Part shown: one piece after another, positions 1-10,600 of the stretch
How positions within the stretch are numbered: position 1 is the first letter of the stretch
Layout of the letters: the number at the start of each line of letters is the position of its first letter
Origin: Pectinophora gossypiella
Taxonomy: Eukaryota; Arthropoda; Insecta; Lepidoptera; Gelechiidae
NCBI RefSeq assembly: GCF_024362695.1
Contig: NC_065404.1
Coordinates: 10,146,604-10,210,603 of the forward strand
Direction: 5' to 3'
DNA: 64,000 nt
Program-made: the position numbers and the translations under genes
Notes under the pieces: generated by a model
The model's input: the letters and a program-made list of their open reading frames with translations, nothing else
Database searches by the model: none
What the model was told of the DNA's origin: nothing

Positions 1-86
1 TGCCGCTTTGGGGTTTTTGAAGGGGGAATTCTTCAAACACCGGAAGTCAATATCATTACCGTACCGCAATAATATTCCAGAATATT

Positions 87-215
87 TTGTACATACATAC
101 ATAAACTCACGCCCGTAATCCCTAATTGGGTGGGCAGAGCCACAAGTAATCAAAGACAACTTGCAGCCACTGTTGATACGAAGTCCAAAGATGGATATGA
201 TGAACCTTTTGTATT
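87..215 (+). repeat. Dispersed repeat family R1, copy 1
   Basis: A short catA run is followed by sequence reading 'ctcacgcccgtaatccc...gggtggGcagagccacaa...aacttgcagcc...gttgatacgaagtcc'. The same stretch recurs at 15393-15650 (longer) and, more diverged, at 43312-43412. Three independent copies show that it is an interspersed element. Its class is not clear from the sequence. Confidence 0.7.
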
Positions 216-314
216 TTTGTAAATATCCAACAACTTACATAAGTTCTAACTGGATACTTGCAAACAGACAAAATATTCTAGGATATTTTTGCCTTATCGG
301 TATTGTGTTCGAAG

Positions 315-470
315 CAGTGTTGTGCCGTTCCCGAGAATGTTCTAAAGTGGGAACGTTCCCATTGTAAAAACTCTTTAACAGTAAGGACACTTGCTGCTTT
401 TCTTTTTCTTGTACTATGGTTTTGCGAATGTTCCCAACGTGGGATCATTCTCGGGAACGGCACATCACTA
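315..470. mobile_element. hAT-like MITE, copy A
   Basis: The 156-bp stretch has near-perfect inverted ends beginning CAGTGTTGTGCCGTTCCCGA, and a related copy lies at 34945-35185. It is flanked by imperfect 8-bp repeats, GTTCGAAG (307-314) and GTTCAAAA (471-478). An 8-bp duplication and CAGTG-type termini are typical of hAT elements. The interior is made of further 'gggaacNttcc' inverted blocks and has no coding capacity. Confidence 0.7.
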
Positions 471-681
471 GTTCAAAAATCCACCGCCAGGTACGTGCTA
501 AGTGGTGCTATGAAAGAAAACCCGCGAATTTCAAATATTTACTGCGACGCTGGCCTGCTACTGCAGCGCTGTAGTATATTTATGTATCAATTTTATACCT
601 AAGTAAATCATTATTTTATTGTGAATACATTTTTAAAATGTGGGTTCTAATTTATAGTAATTTATCAAATAGCATCAAGTA

Positions 682-3669
682 AAGGGCATTGAACATTTCA
701 CTATGGAGGCTGGCATAGCCTGGTGGCGCCACCTAGCGGATTTTTTAAAACTGCGGCGCACGATGAAACCTGTGCATATCGATAGGGGGCACTTTTCTGC
801 ACAAAAAAGCTTTTAATGAACCTATGCTCTAAAGCGTCACGTTTTCAAGATATTTAGCTTGAAAGTTCCGAAAAGTGTTGTATGAACAAATCGATTTTAC
901 TTTTATATGCAATTGGAATATAGTGACTAAGTGATTATGCATGGAATATTAGTGTTTAATATACCACATATATACTTTATTGAAAAATAAATAAATAGAA
1001 AATAGATACTTAAAATAAATATCTATAACTTACTTTTATGTATACTTAACTTAAAAGAAATCCAGAAACGAGTCGTGAGATGTACAGCTCATGACTTATT
1101 CTCGTGGTAATCACGCTCAAAGTTATTTGCTATGATTGTCTAACAATTTCACACTTTTTGAGTTTTTATGTTTATTCAATGAAAGGCAGCTTAAATGTCT
1201 AATCACAGTGAAAGCAGGTGGGATGTGAAAATTCGCTTTTAAGACTACTTTACTTTACAGCAGTGTATGGAACATACCTAGTTCGTATAGACACACCAAT
1301 GGGGTGTGTGCCTTCAATGCAACGGGACCTTAAGCTGTTTAGTTCATAACAATCATATTACATGAACACATTGTTCAATTATTCATCGATTTTCTTAGTT
1401 GTGTTTTTATAAGTATGAAATAAAACATCGTAAAAGTAGTCATATAGTTATTTATATTTTGCTTAAAAATGAAATCAATACTAATTGTTATTGAATACAT
1501 ACAGTGTATATACTTATAACAAATAGGCTTTTTTTATACAAATTCGTACCTATTAGGATAATGAATATCAGTCTTCTTAAATAATCAATCTTCTTCTTCA
1601 TCAGAAATAATAACTTGATCTAAAAAGGCAGCAGGGGGTTGAATTTCTTGGTGCCGAGCCCATCCCATATACCAAACTATGCACATGACATGAGCACAGC
1701 ACCCGAGTGTCCGTTTTCCAACTATACAGCTGCAATAGTGACCGACAAGTTTATTTCTGTTTTTCAAACTATTATTTAGCAAGATATATACAAAATAAAT
1801 TCTGTTGCTCTGGTGCCTCGAGAGTATTTTAGCTCTTGTCAGCCAAGGATCACAAACTACTATGTTGTATTGATTTAAATTATAGTCAACTTCAAAATCT
1901 TCATAAACTTCAATGAAAAACGTTCCGTTTTCTTTTAGGTGTTCGCCATAGTAGCTTCTTGCCTGCGTCACTTGATACGGCCCCAGAGACATTATTAACA
2001 GATCCTCATATGATAAGATGGGAAACTGTTGAAAGCCTTCACTTGAGTTTATAGCTTGGAAAGCGGCTCTGCGTTGATTTAAATTGTTTTGTATTACAAA
2101 CTCGCACAGATAGTTTCGGGCGTCGTGCTGTATATATCGTTGATTATTTCGTTGATTATCGTTCGTTGATTATCGTTGAGTGGGTGATCTGTCACCCGTT
2201 TTCCAAAGGCATTTATTAGGGCGCAAGCAATCCTCACTTCCTCTTTTAAATGTGGCATATTCGGTATTGCGTAGTTAGCTGGAAACGATAAGAATACTGT
2301 TCCATCAATAATGATGTAAGTACGTCACATTTAGACTGCGTTTCCACCAGTAACATGCTAGATGCTACGTTGCATACCCTACAATCGGGTTCATTGTGCC
2401 GATCAGAATCAGACCCAATTATCTGATTGGTGGATATTAAACCTAGCAACGTAGCACATGTCAGATGAAAAAACAGCCTTACCGTTGTGCTTGCATTAAT
2501 ATGAACTGATTACTCTCTACTGTTACAAAAAAATGCAAATATCATTTATTATACATAATTAAGTGGTAATAGTTGGCTATAAAATCTATTGAAAGCGTAA
2601 GTCTGATACACAAGTGATACGCTTGGCGTAAGAGCTATCTCTGGCTAATTATAATAGAGATAAGTTGACGACTTTCTGTTAAAAATGTTTTGCGTTGATT
2701 ACACTTCGTCTAAGACGCTACATAATGAGAGCTTCGATAAAGTAGGATATATTATTTCCATACACGAATTTTTTTCATATGTCATTTCGATTATGAAAAG
2801 CACGATTGAGAAAGGAGCCGAATTATACATTGTCATTTTATGTATTATACTGACCAGGGACTATAATATAGATACCAGATACACTGCATACTGAGATTTT
2901 TAATTTTTGCAATGTTCAAATAAGAAATTCGTGCAACTTTAAACAAAGGACCTTCATTTTCGTAGTTCCTGGAATTAAACGAGAAAGCAAAATGGCAGTT
3001 AATAAGTACACCATTTTGTTTCTCTTACACAGATTTCTTAAACTTAGAGAATTCTGCTTTTTAACGAGTACTAATGATGCCGCACTAAACGCATTGCGTA
3101 TATAAAAATGTAAACTTTATTTTATATTTCATTAGATCCTGTCGTTGTGTCAAGTAAAATCAAGTTAAGGAGTAAATGACGCCTATATCATACATAACAC
3201 AAACTGATAAACTCAGTTTGCAATTAGTAACCTTAGATAAGGTGTGCACAGTTAAGTACCTATGTACTTCCTATATAATGTAGCAAAGACAAAAACCATT
3301 AATGTTGTTGCAAGTAATAAATAAATAAATAAATAAATAAATAAGTATTTATTAATTTCATTTTTTCAATAAGATAAAAATATGTATATTAAATAATGTT
3401 TCATGTATAATCAATCACTTTGTCACTATATTACGATTGTATATAGATAAAGAGTAAAATCGATTTATCCATACGACACTTTACTTTACCATACAAACTT
3501 TCAAGCTAGATATCTTGAAAACGTGACACTTTAGAGCATAGGTCCATTAAAGCTTTTTTGTTCAGACAAGTGTCCCCTATCGATTTGCACAGGTTTCATC
3601 GTGCGCCGCAGTTTTAAAAAATCCGCTAGGTGGCGCCACTGAGATATGCCAGAAAGGTTCATAGCCCTT
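682..3669 (-). mobile_element. 3-kb DNA transposon with ~220-bp inverted ends
   Basis: Bases 682-901 and 3454-3669 are inverted copies of each other. Both contain the blocks 'ggtggcgccacctagcggat', 'gcggcgcacgatgaaacctg' and 'cacgttttcaagatat'. The outer ends read TA-AAGGGC and GCCCTT-TA, which suggests a TA target duplication. The interior carries a degraded minus-strand protein remnant (separate entry) and a (taaa)n run at 3318-3345. Long inverted ends with a TA duplication could fit several cut-and-paste superfamilies, so I leave the superfamily open. Confidence 0.8.
1585..2262 (-). pseudogene. SWIM-finger, transposon-encoded protein remnant
   Basis: The clear open part is 1585-1992 (about 135 codons). 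The same frame continues upstream to about 2262 with coding-like sequence (NMPHLKEEVRIACALINAFG). The C-terminal part has a SWIM-type zinc signature: Cys-x-Cys, then Cys-Ala-His, in 'HYCSCIVGKRTLGCCAH', followed by 'VMCIVWYMGWARH' and an acidic tail. This combination occurs in large proteins of animal DNA transposons. The N-terminal catalytic part is missing or unrecognisable, and the element body is short, so I call it a remnant. A short 'cgttgattat' tandem (2140-2175) lies inside the frame. Confidence 0.6.
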
Positions 3670-3786
3670 TATCAAAAGATCATAGTAGATGTTTGATCTT
3701 AGTAGTTTTGTACTTAGAAATGGTGATGATTCTTATTTTCATAGCTGATATTTATAATTGTTGTTTTACTTCATAATTTGCATCTA

Positions 3787-4140
3787 CCGTGGTAGCCCAA
3801 TTGGAAGAACGCTTGAGTCTCACATTGAGGTCGCTGGTTCGAATCCCAGCACGGGTCTAAAACCTATGATTTTCGAATTTGTTTCCGAATCCATGTTTAG
3901 ATCATAATTTATTATTACGTGTTCAGCGGTGGAGGAAAAAACATTGTGAGGAAACCCACATTTTCGTGAAATGCGTTTTGGAGGTACCGTTTACCTATAA
4001 TATTTTTTTGGCCTGATTTTCCCTTCGCGGGTTTGAAAGTCAGACAGGTAGTGGCTTCCGTAAAAATTGGACCTGTCAAATCTTCAGAGTAGGTCAGCGG
4101 ACCCCGTGAGAAACAGGATAACGCTTAGGAGATGATGGCT
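3787..4140 (+). mobile_element. tRNA-headed SINE (family S1), near full length
   Basis: It opens with a tRNA-like head containing an A box (TGGTAGCCCAATTGG) and a B box (GGTTCGAATCC), the two internal RNA polymerase III promoter blocks. A body shared with other copies follows ('gtgaggaaaccc', 'gacctgtcaaatcttcag', 'gataacgct..gagatgatg'). Other copies lie at 16292-16497, 35492-35817, 47115-47200 and 50525-50812. The head does not fold as a normal tRNA end to end, so this is not a tRNA gene. Confidence 0.85.
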
Positions 4141-4265
4141 TTATAGTTTGCTCTATAAAATTTGGTTCTTGTGTATAGCACGCAAAACACTTTGCTGGCT
4201 ATTTTCTTATCGGCTGGCTATTTTCTTATCGGCCGCCGATCGCGGTATGTCTTAGAATGATATCT

Positions 4266-4436
4266 CATCATCATCATCAGCCGTATGACGCCCACTGCTG
4301 GGCATAGGCCTCCCCCAAGGATCTCCACAACGATCGGTCCTACGCTGCCCGCATCCAGCGGCTTCCCGCGACCTTCACCAGATCGTCGGTCCACCTTGTA
4401 GCGGGCCTACCCACTGAGCGTCGTCCGACATGTCGT
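4266..4436 (-). mobile_element. 5'-truncated LINE fragment with target duplication
   Basis: The insert is flanked by an exact 11-bp direct repeat, gaatgatatct, at 4255-4265 and 4437-4447. On the minus strand it ends in a short (atg)n tail next to the left repeat, so this is the 3' end of a target-primed insertion truncated at its 5' end. The text ('ccactgctgggcataggcct', 'tccacaacgatcgg') is, to my knowledge, common in lepidopteran genomes. Just upstream (4195-4235) a segment 'ggctattttcttatcgg' is directly duplicated. Confidence 0.8.
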
Positions 4437-4730
4437 GAATGATATCTATGAGTAAGTATTTGCTAGGTGAGAAATAAATATAAACAATGGCTCCAATTAT
4501 TTTTTTTTATTGTCAATAAGTTTTAAGTATATCCTAAATTTAAAGTACTTATTGAAACTCCAACTTCATCTTTCTTTGCAGTAAAAAAGGGTAAAGGCAA
4601 TATGTGACTCATTTGCTTCAAACATCAACTCAGCAAACTCGTTTACTATATGTATTTTGTACAATGAAGTAGATATTTTACAATCAGCCGTCGATATCCA
4701 CTTAAGTTGACGTTTGCTACAGATTCAATA

Positions 4731-6385
4731 TTAACCCAGATTCCCCTACTGGCCTTTTAAACGCCCGCCAATACTTATCAAATCTACCCTCGATTATTTG
4801 TAGAATTAATGTTTTCTACCCTAGTTATCTCTGCGTTATTCTCCTTAGTGTTAATTAAACTTCATGACAGTAACTTGTTAATGCTATTTGTGTGCCTATT
4901 TTCAATTAATTTTGCGGTTTTAAGTGACAGTTAATAAAATATTTCGAAATATGGCTTCTAAGAGGTAAGTTTTTATTAGTTTTTCGAGATATTATTGTTT
5001 ATTACTTATAGCTTTATTGAGACGTAAGTACATATTAGTCAAGAAATGGAAAATAAAGTATCTTACAAGAGTTTTTTATATCAATTTTGATCTTGAAAGT
5101 TTATGGTCGTTTAAACGCCCAGTAGGAGAATCAACGTCTGTTATGTTTTTCAGGCCGCGCTATATGAAACCGTTGAGATTGATTGAAATTATCGAAGAGC
5201 TGGAGTGTATTGACGATAACGATCAATTACCAAGTGGCGTAGCTATTTTACCACCTGAAAATGCGAACGCTGATGTAACTGATGAGGATTCTGGAGGCGA
5301 AGAAGTTGTAACTTGGCATAATCTTCTAGGTAAGCTAGTAAGCGAAATAGTTATACATTTGTTCATAATACATTTATTACCATTACACAGTTATTTATTA
5401 GTTTTTATATATTGATTCAAATTGTTGGGTTTTTCAGGTTCTCAGCTGAAAGCTCAAGCGGACCTGATCTATTCAGACGACGAATCTTTTGACATTGAAC
5501 ATGAATTGCCTTTGTCTACGATAGCCAAAAGAAGATGTACAGGCATTGTATCTATTGATGAAGCTGCGGATCCCCCGGAACAGACTATATCAAATGTCAC
5601 TGCACCTACCGAATGTGATACACCTCTTATAGCCGTGACAGTGCCACGTAATCAAAAATATCAGTGAAGGAATCGTCACAATGCACATAGATTCCTAGAG
5701 GGGCAAAAAATCGAGATTGAGCTGACCAAAATATAGGACCAGCATCAGGGGGGAAAATGGTATTTTCCATTGCTGTGTCATTGCCTCGACATGGCTGTTC
5801 ACAATGCTTGGCAGTTGTACAAGGCTGATAGTGGCGAATATTATCATCTGACTTATCGCAGGGCGGTAGCAAGAAGCTTACTGGAGAACTCTGGTGACGT
5901 ATCAAAAAACGGAAAAGCGTGGTCCACGTCCAACGTCAAGAAACTACCGTGAAACGTCCCGTTATGACAGAATGGAGCGCATCTGGTGGAATATAAAGAA
6001 AATCAGCTGAGGTGTGCTGTATGCAAGAAAAAAACTAATTATTTTTGTAAAAAATGTACTGTTTCTCTGCACCCCAAAGCATGTTTTCTTACACATCACA
6101 CTGCCGAATAGTAGAAATATTATCATATTACAGTTAAAATGTTTATGTTGCAAATAAAAGTGCGCAAGAAAGCTTAAATTGTATTTTAATACAGCTATAT
6201 TTCCTTGTGTATGTTAGTAGTGGATATTCCTACTGGGCGTTTAAACGGCCATGATTTTCCCGCTTTCCCAGAAGAGATAGATTTTATTCACTATTTTTCC
6301 GAAGACTTTGGCACCACAATAAAACACATATTGAAAAATTACGAAATCCGGAGACCATAAATAGTTTCAGGAGTAACTGGGTTAA
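4731..6385 (+). mobile_element. Internally deleted piggyBac-family transposon
   Basis: TTAA target duplications sit at 4731-4734 and 6382-6385. The ends are CCCAGATTCC... and ...GAGTAACTGGG, matching inverted termini. Subterminal inverted copies of GGCC(g/t)TTTAAACGCCC lie at 4752-4769 and 6233-6250 (approximate). The element is about 1.65 kb, shorter than an autonomous piggyBac, because most of the catalytic domain is missing between the coding remnants. Its right end lies about 80 bp beyond the stop codon of the neighbouring deacetylase gene, which is transcribed towards it. Confidence 0.88.
4951..6113 (+). pseudogene. piggyBac transposase remnant
   Basis: Three coding blocks survive. (a) MASKR (4951-4964) has a clean donor and joins in frame to an exon starting at 5154 (PRYMKPLRLIEIIEELE, with an acidic stretch). 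That exon has a donor at 5330, and the next exon starts at 5438 (GSQLKAQADL...) and runs to a stop near 5667. This is the N-terminal part of the transposase. (b) 5770-5952 encodes MAVHNAWQLYKA..., part of the region after the catalytic core. (c) In another frame, up to 6113, is a Cys-rich tail with CxxC pairs (CAVC, CKKC) and a His/Cys ending, the zinc-binding C-terminal domain of piggyBac transposases. The catalytic Asp region between (a) and (b) is deleted and frames are broken, so no active protein is expected. Confidence 0.85.
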
Positions 6386-6403
6386 ATTGCATTATTATTA
6401 ATA

Positions 6404-6409
6404 TTTATT
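6404..6409 (-). promoter_or_regulatory. Poly(A) signal of the CDA2-like gene
   Basis: On the minus strand this reads AATAAA, 52 bases after the TAA that ends the CDA2-like frame (stop at 6461-6463). It is the only canonical signal close to the stop. The expected cleavage zone (10-30 bases further on) overlaps the right end of the piggyBac element at 6381-6385. Confidence 0.7.
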
Positions 6410-6460
6410 GAGTATTATTTACATGTATACCTACAGTCTTTTCAATATAATTTAAAGAGA

Positions 6461-7620
6461 TCACTTCCTAACATTGAAACCTTCTCCCGTAGGATCTAAT
6501 ATCCAGGGATAGTTGTTGGGGCATTCCATGCAAGTGAATAGTCGAAGTGTCTCTCCAGGCAACTCCCGGGTCGTCAAAGGACAGGCGTTTGGCAAGGAGC
6601 AGAAGGGTTGACCTTTAACGTCACATTTCTCTTGTTTCCACTCTTGGAAGTCTCTGAGCGAAGATAATTCGGTAGGGTTCTGCATCCACTGGATTACTTG
6701 GATTAAGGAGGTGAAGTAGACATCGTTCTTCTCCAGCATTTCTTCAATAAACTTTATGAGTTCATCTCTGAATTCTTTCTTTGATTTTAACCATGACGCG
6801 TGGAAGTGCAGACCTAGGGGAGCGCGATTGGTAGAATAGTGACGGTTGAAATTGTGGCGCAGAAGACGCGCGAACTGTTCACCGGTCTGGATGTTTGAGC
6901 AAGAGTCGACAACGTGACAACCAGGCAGCGATTCGTCGAAAGTCGGGTCGTCTCTTCTGTCCAACTCATTCATGACCATTTCCCAGACTGGGTGGCTTCT
7001 GGACGGACAGTTGTGGGCATTACCATTACATTTGTGTGGCATTCTGAAGTAAAGTGTGTATGGCCAGATAGGAACGCGGCCAAGTGGAGCAGTAATTGAT
7101 GCATCGTAAACGAAATATTGATCGGCCATCATTTCAAATTGCTTATTACCACCGACACGTAGGTAAGGGGCACGTACGCCAATAATTGATGCATCAGTAA
7201 TATTGGCAAACCGTTCAATAATCAATCGAGCGCCGGCCATTTCAGCTAACCAATCGTCGTAGCTTCCGCCCGACCAGTACTGAGGGTCGTCCTTGTGAGT
7301 GATTGAGAACACGGAGATTTCGTGTCCTTTACGGTGCAGTTCTTGCACAGCCGCGTAATTAGTGTATTTATGAGATACGAAGAATGTACCACGAATTTGG
7401 CAACCGTTGGGATTATGGCGATTTCCATTGAAAATCTGCTCGTACAAATCGATGTTATCAACATTTACCGCACCGTTAAAGGTGATGGTGATCATCTGAG
7501 GAACCTGGTTTGGCTCAATGCCGCCCGGGATGCGGGTACCGTCGGCGGAGCAGAAGCAATCGGGCAGTGTGCACTGGTTGGGATCGCAATCCGGGGCTCT
7601 GTTAGGGTCGACATCGACCG
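6461..7620 (-). CDS. CDA2: CDA2-like last exon: whole CE4 domain
   Basis: One uninterrupted 1160-base exon encodes the linker (DPNRAPDCDPNQC, PDCFC) and the entire deacetylase domain. The acceptor is ...ttgttgcag before 7620, and the exon begins with two bases of a split Thr codon. In the sister gene the same region is cut by an intron after HSIT. Visible family landmarks are HKYTNY, RAPYLRVGG, WPYTLYFRMPH, WEMVMNELDRR, LGLHFHASW and the Cys-rich end CMECPNNYPW. The frame has no stop or frameshift, so the loss of active-site residues is not general decay. Confidence 0.9.
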
Positions 7621-10600
7621 CTGCAACAATATCGTAACATTACGACATCAGCAAATAAATAAGAAGTATTGAGTCTGTTTTAAATTTCCAAACGACTTCA
7701 ATACTGAGCCACATGAACAAATACAATACTTACTGCAAGCGTTCTCGTCCGATTCATCTTTGCAGTCAGGTTTGCCGTTACAAAACAGCTCCTTCTCGAT
7801 GCAGTCTCCGCTTCCACAAGCTAATTTTCCTTCGGGACAAATAGGCTCATCTGTTTTCAGGATAGGTAGAATCTTGCGGGGTTCTGGAAAATTGGTAATA
7901 AAAATAAATACCTATTCATAGAATTATTTATGGACAAGTGCGTTTTGGTCATTTTGCAGGTGTCTGGCTTACTATCTTTCTGGCTCCGTCTGTGTGACGT
8001 TCAATTGTGAAAGTGTTTTTAGGGAGTCAAACAAGGAATAGAGAGAAGAAAGAAACTTTGCAAAGCATGACAGAATGACTAATTTATACCTTTAGTAAAG
8101 AAACATTGTAATGTAAACAATCTGGGTATGCGGTGATTTTGTGAATAATTAGTAAAGAAGATACTAGAAAAGAACAGAGAAGACATTTTATTTTATTAAT
8201 AGAAATTTAAGTGATGATAAAGACATGGGAAGGCTTAAGGAGCAAACTTTTTGGAATGATGAAGATAGTGCAGGTTATTCATTGTAACTTTTAAGTGACA
8301 TCGTATATTGCTAGTACATATTATAAAAGTTCAATGGAGTTTTCATAGTTGGAAAGAAGTTCTGTAAATATATATTATTTTTATGAACAACCAATAAATA
8401 TAAATTGCAGATATCGTTATGAGTTATTAGTTGTTCATATATTAAAACGAAATACCAAGTATAATATATATTACACAATAAAAGCGATTTCTGGTGTTAT
8501 CTACAGATTAAGCGATTTGTGTATATACATAACAATAATTAATTTATTATGTTAAATGTTTTAAAGTGGCTTAGTAGTTTACTAATTATTCCGAATGTTA
8601 GTTTTAGGTGCTTTATAGAATCATATTTAGTGACGTCAGTCAGGGTCACAAAGCATAAAAGCATTGTCATTAGTATTAGGAAAAGAGAATTGTGTAGTGT
8701 TTATGTGAATAATTTACATTGCCTCTCCGAGTGCAAAGGACCGTTTTCTAGTCAAACAATGTCGACAGGCAAAGTGTAGAAAGTTTTAAAATGTTTTCAC
8801 TTCGCTCATTCGACTTTAGTTTTGGACATATATTTTTGTATTAACACCAACATTTCTTCATTTTACGCCCACATCGGAAAATGTAATTTAATAAGTAAGT
8901 ACTTATTTAAAATTTATACAAGTACTTAGAGTATGTAATAACAAAGATACCGTTTAGTAAATGAATATACTTAGGAGGTAAGTATATCATTTTATTATAA
9001 GTAATAGAGACTTATGAAGAATGTTAATGCTGGGCGGTCGCGGCGCGGCGCGGCGGAGTGCGGCGCTCCGGCCGGGGCCTCATGCAAGACACCTAATCTA
9101 CAGTGCGGTGCGACGCGGCCCCTTCACCCAAGCCCGGTTGCTCGCTACGCGCGAATTACTCTGTATCGGCACTTACTCTCCAGTTTGTCACAGTTGTTCA
9201 CTTTACCCTTCCAGTCGCAGGTTTGTTTATCGAGATCGAAAGCCAGTCCAGACGGGCAAGTGATCTGTTTAAGACCTGACCTAGTGCACCTGCGTTCATA
9301 AGAAATTCACATTAAATTAAATGCTATTGGTAGGAAGTGGACGTCCGGAAGGCTCTAGTGACATTGTTGTTTTCCGATAGAACCGGCTCATGCCGGAAAC
9401 CCAGCCCTCCGCACGGCCACTCCCTCCGGCGGCGAAACTTACTTTCTAGTTTATCGCAATTCTTAACATGTGTTTTCCAATCACAGGTTTGACGGTCGAT
9501 ATCGAAGGCGAGGCCGCCGGGGCAGCGCACTGAGGCGAGCCTGGTGACTCCGTTCTCGCCGCCCTTGTCGCACCTGTACACAGCAATGCTCTCAACACCA
9601 ACCACAACACCATTTGACAATGGTTATAACGTTACAACAAACCAAAAGTACCAGTTCTGTGTAGATGCAACTGTCCATGTACCACTGCCCCTCGGTACTC
9701 TTGTAAATAAATCGTTTCAGCTCTCTTGTAGCGTAGTTACTACTCGTATTGGCTAAGACATGTTGCTATATGAGTTAAGGCCTGTGTGTTGTGGAAATAG
9801 TAAAAACAAAAGTCATTGTTTATGTGATATCATGTTTCTTTCATTACGTATGACGCGATAGCGCTTTTATAGCTAGAGTTTCAAGTTAGTTCTACGAGTA
9901 CAAGCATTCAATTTATCAAAGTCGACAAAAACTAACAATGACTTATTAAACGTGACTCAATATACTTACGTCTATTAATATATTATGAAAAAAGAAAAAG
10001 TAAAGTGTAAATTGTATATTTTTTGCTCGGAGAACTAGTGCAGCCGCGGCGCGCGGGTCACGACTAACATGCACGACGTGACACGATGACTTTTCCGTTC
10101 ACAAGTCTCGACGTCGTCGTGACTTTGCATACTAAACTGGATACTTAAGTTACTTTACATAAACAACATATTAAGATTGTATCTTTAAAAGTTTCGTAAT
10201 GCTAAATATAAAATTGGCATTTAAGCTCGGTTCAATTTTATGGAAGAATTTTAAATATTCCTGCCATTTATTAGGTTAGAACTTTTTGAGCTTATATATT
10301 ACAGGAAAGAAAGTGTAGAGATGAACTTTATTGAGATGGAAGGGTGGTTGTTGTAACATTGTTGGGGTGGACTGACCTGACGACATCGCGGCAGTCGCCC
10401 TCGGTGGTGAGTCGGAAGTACTCATCGGCGGGCCGGCCCTCGCAGAGCTGCTCGGCGTTCACATCGTCTCCTCCGTCGTCATCTTGCCGTTTCACTCGTG
10501 TCTCGCCGCTGACTGCAATAACACGTTCACTTTTAATACGTCTACCAATACGGCTGTACGTTAAATTAGTTCCACCCGCACTTTAATTCATGCTGCTCAT

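Noticed and set aside
3787..3860. tRNA gene
   Set aside because: Same reason: the head continues into the S1 SINE body found in several other places.
9014..9301. Plus-strand frame over the CDA2-like alternative exon
   Set aside because: It is the shadow of the minus-strand exon plus a GC-rich intron block; there are no splice sites on the plus strand.
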